From Okapia johnstoni (lineage: Eukaryota > Chordata > Mammalia > Artiodactyla > Giraffidae), in NCBI GenBank assembly GCA_024291935.2, contig CM044317.1, forward strand, positions 58,704,730-58,768,729: a stretch of DNA of 64,000 bases. Reading direction: 5' to 3'. A model generated the notes under the pieces. That model saw nothing but the letters and a program-made list of their open reading frames with translations. It searched no databases and was not told the DNA's origin. This document shows, one piece after another, positions 55,736 to 64,000 of this stretch. Positions within the stretch are counted from its first letter, which is position 1, and each line of letters begins with the position of its first letter. The translations under genes and the position numbers were made by a program.

Positions 55736-57144
55736 CAAAACAGAATAGTTGCTTAAGGAGAAGGAATGGTGTGAAAGCCCAGAATATCTGAAAAAACCTA
55801 TCTGTGAAAACAGAGGGACTCGGATACAACTAACGTACCACCACCAAGGTTACAGATGGACATAGAGAGTCCCCAGCTTACTGCACTTTTCTACCCTGAA
55901 GGATCCAAAGTCCCACTCAAAGCTGTAGTCACTACATCAAAACAGATGCACTTCCATCTAGTTCTCCAGCAGTGAGGGATGGCTCAGTGCTTTACTCACC
56001 ACCCCTTCTCAAGAACAATCTCCTGAAGAGCAACCACAGCATAAGGAATTCTTGGCAGAGCTGTAACAGCTCTAATACAGAATAAGTACCACAGAAACAA
56101 GATAAAATAAGACTGAAAAGTTGAAACAAAGAGAAATGTGTAAAAATGAATGAGAGTCGATGTCTTTTTGGCAACAGTATGTCTTTTATTACTGTAAAAT
56201 TTGTAGCTCTGCCATAGCATTGCTTGATACAGATTGTTTTTATTTATTTCCTTCCATTAGCTCTATCCCACACAAATGTGTGGGACCATATAGATGAACA
56301 GTCCCTCAGATAAACTAGTCTACCCTCACCCCTCTAAGGATTAGAGTCAGCTGTGAGGAAACACCCTAAAACCAGTGGTGTGAGCATTAGTGGCTTCTCC
56401 CTCATAAAAGAAGCCCAAGTAGCTGGTACTACAGACTCATGTTTTTTCAATATCTCTTTAGTGGCCTAGTTAAGAGGAAGATTTGACTTCAGTCTCGAGG
56501 CATTTCTACTATACTCCAAAGAGTTCCACACAAGATTCTCTTAAGAATGTCTTTCTCAAATTAACAAAAGCTATGCTGCTTCGAAACCTTACTAAATGAT
56601 TTGGGATTCTGGATATTAGCTATTTCCAGGTAACGTGGATCCAAAGAAATAAAATATCCCTACTTTCTGAATGTTCCCTATTATTGTTATGTGAAACTGA
56701 ATTAAGGCAACAAATTCAGTAGGAACAGACTGTCATTGGAAGAATAAGTCTATGTAAACAGGTTTCAAAAAATTTTCCACTGAACTTGTCACGGCATAAC
56801 TGCTCACTTTTAAAGACACTATAGCAAAACTTTGTGGAATTGGCTATTTTCCAACTATGTAAGAAGGGATTTTATAACTAAGGTAGGTGCTTCTGTAATA
56901 GCTAGTGTTTGGTGCTCTAAATCTAATCTCTCACAGAACTTAAAACTTCACTAAACATTAAGTCCTCTGTATTCCAACATTTCTTTTATTGTTTTCTCAC
57001 ATTTTCTTCTATATTTTAAGAGCCCAGATTTGGGATCTGAATTAACTGTGCTTCTAAAATCTTGTTAGTCTATCTGTAACAAAATGACATCTGGTTTTAT
57101 AGATCCATTTTCAATAGTAGAAAGACTAACACGTGCCATTCCTC

Positions 57145-57372
57145 TTACTCTGGGGTCTGAAATTTTTTTTTTCTGTTAAGTGGCATACAGTACATATTTC
57201 AGGCTTTATGGAATATACTGTCTCTGCTATAACTATGAAACTCTGTTATAGCCTGAAAGCAGTCACAGACAGTACTTCAGTGAATGGCCATGGCTATGTT
57301 CCAATAAAATTTCATTTACAACTGGGGACAGGCAGGATTTTGTCTATGGATAGTAATCCCTGCTCTGATTAG
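57145..57372 (+). mobile_element. hAT-type MER remnant
   Basis: The sequences tcaggctttatggaatatac, gcctgaaagcagtcacagac and ttccaataaaatttcattta match a common mammalian non-autonomous hAT element. A second, inverted relative lies at 58085-58262. Confidence 0.6.
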
Positions 57373-57941
57373 ACTTCCCTGTCAACCAGAACAGCAAAAT
57401 TTAATGGCCTCTTTTTTCCTTTTTATTTTTTTCCCCAAAACAAGCTGATTGGTAATCACAATCAAAATCATGCTGGCCTAAGAGTATCTTAGGAGACTGA
57501 TTAAGAAAAGCCCATTTTGAAATTTGCAAACCCTATCTCCCAAATCTCAATCTACACAAAATTTTAAACAAAACTCTACAGAGCTATGAAACAATCAAAA
57601 AAAAAAAATTCGGTTATGTGAACAGAAAAATTTGTATTTATGAAATTTCTCATGTTTTCTTCTTCATGAAATCTCTCTTAAGTTTTATATTACGATCATT
57701 CAATGTTTCCCTCCAGTATTTCTTTGCCTCCATCACGCCATCTTTCTTTTCCTAGCCCCACAAAAACCACAAAATGAACCAAACAAAACTCCTAACAGTC
57801 ACAGGTTGAAAGCAAGTGTTATATCACCTATTCTCATGAAAAAAAGAAGTTTTAAGGATATACTCTTAGCCCTAGAAATTTTTTCCAGGATTTATGCTAA
57901 GGAAAAAAGTTAAGAATGTACATAAAGATTTAGATATTAAG

Positions 57942-58005
57942 ATGTTAAGACAGTATAATAATCTGTATAATAATCAGTATAATAATGTTAAGACAGTATA
58001 ATAAT
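57942..58005. repeat. Imperfect AT-rich tandem repeat
   Basis: The unit atgttaagacagtataataa occurs at 57942 and 57985, 43 bases apart. Shorter tgtataataatc/agtataataat copies lie between. Confidence 0.85.
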
Positions 58006-58084
58006 TAAAAAATGAAGATAATAAACATCTTCAAATAGGAAATTAAGTAATTATGCTTTATATGTATCACAGAACATATCTATG

Positions 58085-58262
58085 GCTCTCATACCAAATC
58101 CTGCTTGCCACCTGTTTTTGTAAGTAAAGTTTTATTGGAATACACCACACCCACTTGGAATGGTCTATTCCAAATATAGGAGGAGTTGAATAATTGTGAC
58201 AAAGACCTTCTAGCCCTTAAAGCTTCAAATATATACTATGTGGTATAAAGTTTGCTAACCTC
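58085..58262 (-). mobile_element. hAT-type MER remnant (inverted)
   Basis: The sequences agtaaagttttattggaata and gtggtataaagtttgctaac are the reverse complement of the element type at 57145-57372. Confidence 0.6.
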
Positions 58263-59733
58263 AGTAACAGATGGTACTGATGTATTTCCTAGCATAGAGA
58301 GATGCTTATGATATATCTATTTCTGGTGATATTCAGATTTATTTCAACTGTGAAACTATATATATTAAATTAGATAATGGGTGATTTCATTTTTTTTTGT
58401 TGCTTATAAATATTTTCTAAATATTATAAAATTTGTGCAAAAGACAGGCAGGAAGGAAGAAGTCACCTACTTCTCAATGACCCAGAAATTAAAAACAAAA
58501 TAATATAAAAACTAAGTATAATCACTAACTTTATTATGGGCATATATATATAACTTCCTATTGAATAGTTTCTCTTCACTTTCTCCTTTCATTTCTAAAT
58601 AATGCTTTGGGGTTTCATATATATATTCATGGCACTGTATTTTTCAACTAAGACATAAAGGACTTCATTTAGAATCATTGGCTTTAAGTTAGTAATGCTG
58701 CATTACTAGCAGAGCTGTATCGCTCAAACACCAGATGTTTCAAAGGGATGTTCTATTCATACATTTGCTGAGGGTATCTTTGTATTCTCAGTGCTCAATA
58801 TGCTTGGTTCCATCATTCATATATGTAGGCATAAATTCACTATTCATGAAATAATTTGTGGAAGCCCAAAGTTAAGTGCTAGGCCACAGGCTGCTCATAA
58901 TCAGTCACTGATCTCATGGACTTGGCATTCTACTTGGAGATAAAGATGAGTAAATAGGCAATTACAGTATGGTAATTCTATATCTAGAGGTATGTAATAC
59001 AGTTTGTGAGAATACAGGAAGGTTTCCCTGACGAAGTAACAAAAAGCAAAAGAGAAAGAATACCGTAGTATGTAACTGAAAGTGAACAGGAACATGACAT
59101 GGTCCAAAAACAGGAAAAAGGCAATTTGGACGGAGCAAGAAATGCAATGGAGAGAAGGGCGAAGCCTGTGTGTGTATGTATTCGTACATGCGTGTGTGTG
59201 TAGACTCTGTGACTTACGTGGATTTGCATTTTATAATTTCCTTGTGGACACACTGTGAAGAAGTTTGGGACAGAATGGGACTACAATGGGAACATCTGTT
59301 TAGGAGTCTACTGGAGTAATTCAGACAAGAGATGTAAGTAGAGATGAAGAAAATCTAATTCAAGGATTTAGGGCACAGAATTGAAAAGTAACTGACTCTA
59401 ATATGGAGGAAAGGTAAAGGAGAAAGAATCAAAAACGACCCACATTTTTAGTTTAGGCAACTAGATAAATGAGAGTATCAAAGAAACTGAGAAAGAAAAA
59501 TAAATTGATTTGTATTTTGAACTTAAGAAATTTCATGTGTCTATAGAAATTCCAAAGATTTACATTAAGCACAATTAGATACAGATGTGGAGTTTAAGAC
59601 AAAGATATGGGCTGGAGAAGACAATAGACTTGCGAGTCTGAGCAACAATTAGGTAAGAATGCTCAGGGGCAATAGACAGACAATAGAAGAGCAGTAACAG
59701 TCAATGAATAATTGAGAACATAAGTATGTTAGC

Positions 59734-59943
59734 AGGCTTCCAGGTGGCTCAGTGGTAAAGAATCAACCTGCAATGCAGGAGATGCAGGTTCAATCCCCGG
59801 GTCGGGAAGATCCCCTGGAAAAGAAAATGGCAACCCACTTCAGTATTCTTTCCTGGGAAATCCTATGGACAGAGCAGCCTGGGGGGCTACAGTCCATGAT
59901 GTCACAAAAGAGTTGGACACGATTTAGTGATTAAACAACAACA
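59734..59943 (-). mobile_element. Bov-tA SINE with 12-bp target duplication
   Basis: The sequence runs from aggcttccaggtggctcagt to gatttagtgattaaacaaca. The flanks aagtatgttagc (59722-59733) and aagtatgttggc (59944-59955) differ at one base. Confidence 0.92.
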
Positions 59944-60234
59944 AAGTATGTTGGCGGTGGAACCAGAGTCCCAAGGGTCCAGTAGAAACATATAAGACAA
60001 AAACAAGCAATGAGAAGCTGGATAAGAGACTGGAAACAGAATGCTAATAAAAATACACAGCAATGGGAAGAAGTACATTCAGAACGGCAGAGGAAGTAAT
60101 TAGTAAAAACACTAATTTAATAAGATATACACACCCCAATATTCACAGCAGCGTTTTTTATACTTTCCAAGATATGGAAGCAACCTAAGTGTTCATCAGC
60201 AGATGCATGGATAAAGAAGCTGTGTACATACGTA

Positions 60235-60255
60235 TACACACACACACACACACAC
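60235..60255. repeat. (AC)n microsatellite
   Basis: This is a run of about ten AC units within the L1 fragment, probably grown from a short tatacacac core. Confidence 0.9.
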
Positions 60256-60333
60256 CAGAATACTACTTGGCCATAAAAAAAGAATGAAATTTGCCACATG
60301 TAACAACATGGATGGATTCGGACAGTATTATGC

Positions 60334-60470
60334 TGGAGAAGGAAATGGCAACCCACTCCAGTGTTCTTGCCTGGAGAATCCCAGGGACGGCAGAGCCTGG
60401 TGGGCTGCCGTCTATGGGGTCGCACAGAGTCGGACACGACTGAAGCGACTTAGCAGCAGCAGCAGCAGCA
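60334..60470 (-). mobile_element. Bov-A2 unit with (CAG)n end
   Basis: The sequence runs from ggagaaggaaatggcaaccc to gactgaagcgacttagcagc, then a (agc)n run. Only one of the two units of the dimer is present. Confidence 0.9.
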
Positions 60471-60520
60471 TGCTAAGTGATACTTAGGCTGCGTAGTGCT
60501 GGAGCAGCAAGTGGCCGAAA

Positions 60521-60700
60521 GGAGATACCCCACATCCAAGATCAGGAGTGGTGACCAAGAGGAGATACCCCACGTGCAAGGTCAGGAGCGGCGGCCGTGA
60601 GGAGATAACCCACGTCCAAGGTAAGGAACAGTGGCTGCGCTTTCCTGGAGCAGCCATGAAGAGATACCCCATGTCCGAGGTAAGAGAAACCACAGTTAAG
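60521..60700 (+). repeat. BovB 5' tandem repeats, about 40 bp per unit
   Basis: ggagatacc-type starts occur at 60521, 60561, 60601 and about 60660 (spacing 40, 40 and 59-60). The units share cccacgtccaaggtcaggag-like sequence. They mark the 5' end of BovB and, as in other RTE elements, may carry promoter function (inference). Confidence 0.88.
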
Positions 60701-61879
60701 ACAGTAGGCACTGAGAGAGGGCATCAGAGGGCAAATAGACTGAAACCACAATCACAGAAAACTAGCTAATCTGATCACGTGGACCACAGCCTTGTCTAAC
60801 TCAATGAAACTAAGCCATGCCATGTAGGGCTACCCAAGACAGACGGGTGATGGTGGACAGTTCTGACAAAATGTGGTCCACTGGAGAAGGGAATGGCAAA
60901 CCACTTCAGTATTCTTGCCTTGAGAACCCCATTAACAGTATGAAAAGGCAAAAAGATAGGACACTGAAAGATGAACTCCCCAGGTCAGTAGGTGCCCAAT
61001 ATGCTACTGGAGTTCAGTGGAGAAGTAACTCCAGAAAGAATGAAGGGATGGGGCCAAAGCAAAAATAACACCCAGTTGTGGATGTGACTGGTGATAGAAG
61101 CAAGGTCTGATGCTCTAAAAAGTAATATTGCATAGGAATCTGGAATGTTAGGTCCATGAATCAAGGCAAATTGGAAGTGGTCAAACAGATGACAAGAGTG
61201 AACATCAACGTTCTAGAAATCAGCAAACTAAAATGGACTGGAATGGGTGAATTTAACTCAGATGACCAATATATCTACTACTGTGGGCAAGAATCCCTTA
61301 GAAGAAATGGAGTAGCCATCATAGTCAATAAGAGAGTCCAAAATGCAGTACTTGGATGCAATCTCAAAAACGACAGAATGATTTCTGTTCATTTCTAAGG
61401 CAAACCATTCAATATCATGGTAATTCAAGTCTATGCCCCGACCAGTAACGCCAAAGAAGCTGAAGTTGAACGGTTCTATGAAGACCTACAAGACCTTTTA
61501 GAACTAACACCCCCCCAAAATGTCTTTTTCATCATAGGGGACTGGAATGCAAAATTAGGAAGTCAAGAAACACCTGGCATAACAGGCAAATTTGGCCTTG
61601 GAGTACAGAAGGAAGCAGGGCAAAGGCTAATAGAGTTTTGCCAAGAGAACGCACTGGTCATAGCAAACACTCTCTTCCAACAACACAAGAGAAGAATTCT
61701 ACACATGGACAACACCAGACGGCCAACACCGAAATCAGATTGATTATATTCTTTGCAGCCAAAGAAGCTCTATACAATCAGCATAAACAAGACCGGGAGC
61801 TGACTGTGGCTCAGACCATGAACTCCTTATTGCCCAATTCAGACTCAAATTGAAGAAAGTGGGGAAAACCATTAGACCA

Positions 61880-62381
61880 TTCAGTTCAGTTCAGTTGCTC
61901 AGTCGTGTCTGACTCTTTGCAATCCCGTGAACCACAGCACGCCAGGCCTCCCTGTCCATCACCAACTCCCTGAGCCCACCCAAACCCATGTCCATCAAGT
62001 CGGTGATGCCATCCAGCCATCTCATCCTCTGTCATCCCCTTCTCCTCCTGCCCTCAATCTTTCCCAGCATAGGGTCTTTTCTAATGAGTCAGCTCTTCGC
62101 ATCAGGTGGCCAAAGGATTGGAGTTTCAGCTTCAACATCAGTCCTTTCAATGAACACCCAGGACTGATCTCCTTTAGGATGGACTGGTTGGATCTTCTTG
62201 CAATCCAAGGGACTCTCAAGAGTCTTCTCCAACACCACAGTTCAAAAGCATCAATTCTTCGGTGCTCAGCTTTCTTTATAGTCCAACTCTCACATCCATA
62301 CATGACTACTGGAAAAACCATAGCCTTAACCAGACGGACTTTTGTTGGCAAAGTAATGTCTCTGCTTTTAAATATGCTGTC
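61880..62381 (-). mobile_element. BovB LINE fragment nested in BovB
   Basis: The sequence starts with a ttcagttcagttcagttgct 3' tail and runs backward through the RT C-terminus ([19 protein letters not shown]) to tctgcttttaaatatgctgt. The outer BovB stops at gaccattcag and resumes at cccttatgattatag; about 18 expected bases are missing. Confidence 0.93.
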
Positions 62382-64000
62382 CCTTATGATTATAGAGTGG
62401 AAGTGAGAAATAGACTTAAGGGACTAGATCTGATAGACAGACTGCCTGATAAACTATGGACAGAAGTTCATAACACTGTACAGGAGACAGGAATCATGAC
62501 CATCCCCAAGAAAAAGATGCAAAAAAGCAAAACGGCTGTCTGAGGAGGCCTTACAAATAGCTGGGAAAAGAAGAGAAGCAAAAAGCAAAGGAGAAATGGA
62601 AAGATATACCCATTTGAGTGCAGAGTGCTAAAGAATAGCAAGGAGAGATAAGAAAGCCTTCCTTAGTGATCAGTGCAAAGAAATAGAGGAAAATAATAGA
62701 ATGGGAAAGACTAGAGATCTCTTCAAGAAAATTAGATACCAAGGGAACATTTCATGCAAAGATGGGCTCAATAAGGCACAGAAATGGTATGGACCTCACA
62801 GAAGCAGAAGATATTAAGAAGAGATGGCAAGAATACACAGAAGAACTGTACAAAAAAGACCTTCACGACCCAGATAATCACGATGGTGTGATCACTCACC
62901 TAGAGCCAGACATCCTGGAATGTGAAGTCAAGTGGGCCTTAGGAAGCATCACTACGAACAAAGCTAGTGGAGGTGATGGAATTCCAGTTGAGCTATTTCA
63001 AATCCTGAAAGATGATGCTATGAAAGTGCTGCACTCAATATGCCAGCAAATTTGGAAAACTCAGCAGTGGCCACAGGATGGGAAAAGGTCAGTTTTCATT
63101 CCAATCCCAAAGAAAGGCAATGCCAAAGATTGCTCAAACTACCGCACAATTGCACTCATCTTACACGCTAGTAAAGTAATGTTCAAAATTCTCCAAGCCA
63201 GGCTTCAACAGTACGTGAACCGCGAAATTCCAGATGTTCAAGCTGGTTTTAGAAAAGGTGGAGGAACCAGAGATCAAATTGCCAACATCCGCTGGATCAC
63301 TGGAGAAGCAAGAGAGTTCCAGAAAAACATCTATTTCTGCTTTCTTGACTATGCTAAAGCCTTTGACTGTGTGGATCACAATAAACTGTGGAAAATTCTT
63401 CAAGAGATGGGAATACCAGATCATCTGACCTGCCTCTTGAGAAACCTGTATGCAGGTCAGGAAGCAACAGTTAGAAATGGACATGGAACAACAGACTGGT
63501 TCCAAATAGGAAAAGGAATACGTCAAGGCCGTATATTGTCACCCTACTTATTTAACTTACATGTAGAGTACATAATGAGAAACGCTGGGCTGGAGGAAGC
63601 ACAAGCTGGAATCAAGACTGCCAGGAGAAATATCAATAACCTCAGATATGCAGGTGACACACCACCCTTATGGCAGAAAGCGAAGAAGAAGTAAAGAGCC
63701 TCTAGATGAAAGTGAAAGAGGAGAGTGAAAAAGTTGGCTTAAAGCTCAACATTCAGAAAACAATGATCATGGCATCTGGTCCCATCACTTCATGGGAAAT
63801 AGATGGGGAAATAGTGGAAACAGTGGCTGACTATTGTTTTGGGCTCCAGAATCACTGCAGATGGTGATTTCAGCCATGAAATTAAAAGACACTTATTCCT
63901 TTGAAGCAAAGTTATGACCAACCTGGACAACATATTAAAAAGCAGACACATTACTTTGCCAACAGTCTATCTAGTCAAGGCTATGGTTTTTCCAGTAGTC

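Larger units (their letters stand above)
60100..60487 (+). mobile_element. L1 ORF2 3' fragment, split by a Bov-A2 monomer
   Basis: The sequences gatatggaagcaacctaagt, cagcagatgcatggataaag and gccataaaaaaagaatgaaa are L1 ORF2. It is interrupted by the SINE at 60334-60470 and ends at atgctaagtgatactta. Confidence 0.82.
53099..64000 (-). other. REV3L: REV3L intron 1 (partial)
   Basis: This is the sequence upstream of exon 2. It contains Bov-tA, MIR, L2 and MER-type fragments, an L1 ORF2 end and a large BovB. No exon encoding the expected N-terminus (MFSVR...) was found, so the first coding exon lies beyond 64000. The stretches 53099-54520, 55740-57140 and 58270-59730 hold no repeat I can name with confidence. 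Confidence 0.8.
60488..64000 (+). mobile_element. BovB LINE, near-complete 5' part, runs off the window
   Basis: The element begins with 40-base tandem repeats (60521-60700) and continues into the AP-type endonuclease. GDWNAKLGS is the catalytic loop. The endonuclease frame has a stop at 61396-61398 and breaks again near 61743. A second BovB interrupts it at 61880-62381. The RT follows (310-residue frame 62762-63694, with [15 protein letters not shown]), but the catalytic box is YAGD at 63647-63658 and a frameshift follows. It is inactive. The 3' end lies beyond 64000. Confidence 0.95.

Noticed and set aside
56267..56284. Short palindrome (cccacaca/tgtgtggg) as a regulatory site
   Set aside because: An 8-base inverted repeat is expected by chance in 64 kb, and nothing nearby supports a function.
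60521..60700. CRISPR-like array (regular 40-base spacing)
   Set aside because: The units are contiguous tandem repeats without unique spacers, and they lie at the 5' end of a BovB in a mammalian genome.
61156..61743. Two adjacent + strand frames as a nuclease gene
   Set aside because: They are the two halves of a broken BovB endonuclease.
62762..63694. 310-residue frame as a host gene
   Set aside because: It is BovB RT with a mutated catalytic box (YAGD) and a frameshift just after. The rest of the element surrounds it.

Overview
This window is mammalian nuclear DNA from a ruminant. It carries BovB (RTE-type) LINEs, Bov-A2 and Bov-tA SINEs, and CHR-type tRNA-derived SINEs. Bov-A2/Bov-tA are ruminant families, and the CHR-type SINE fits a cetartiodactyl genome. 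The repeats do not let me separate cattle, sheep, goat and deer.

The only host gene I can support is REV3L, the catalytic subunit of the translesion DNA polymerase zeta. It lies on the minus strand, so transcription runs from 64000 toward 1. Fourteen consecutive coding exons can be placed to the base between 53098 and 158. Their numbers, 2 to 15, assume that the one missing N-terminal coding exon is exon 1. Every junction is GT-AG, and codon phase is kept across all thirteen internal joins. Together they give 6623 coding bases with no stop or frameshift. Exon 13 is the 4168-base giant exon typical of vertebrate REV3L. Exons 13 and 14 carry the two REV7 (MAD2L2)-binding motifs. The exon with the start codon lies beyond position 64000. 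The exonuclease-like and polymerase domains lie beyond position 1.

Layout in + coordinates: 158-2916, exons 15 and 14. 6363-10530, exon 13, free of repeats. 11190-19735, exons 12 to 10, with a BovB inserted in an L1 in intron 11. 19736-27045, a large intron 9 made mostly of old L1 sequence, with later BovB/Bov-tA insertions and two stretches I cannot assign. 27046-29121, a compact cluster of exons 9 to 6 including an 87-base intron. 29122-37808, intron 5, with three BovB copies, a CHR SINE split by BovB and several Bov SINEs. 37809-47195, exons 5 to 3 and two introns; one holds an antisense L1 with four later insertions. 47196-53098, intron 2 and exon 2. 53099-64000, part of intron 1, ending in a BovB that keeps its 5' tandem repeats and contains a second, inverted BovB.

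I found no CRISPR, operon, viral gene, non-coding RNA gene or previously undescribed system. The points worth a second look are the nested retrotransposons, an inverted BovB pair flanking exons 2 to 5, and the two unassigned stretches in intron 9. Comparisons with human REV3L and with repeat families come from memory, not from a search.
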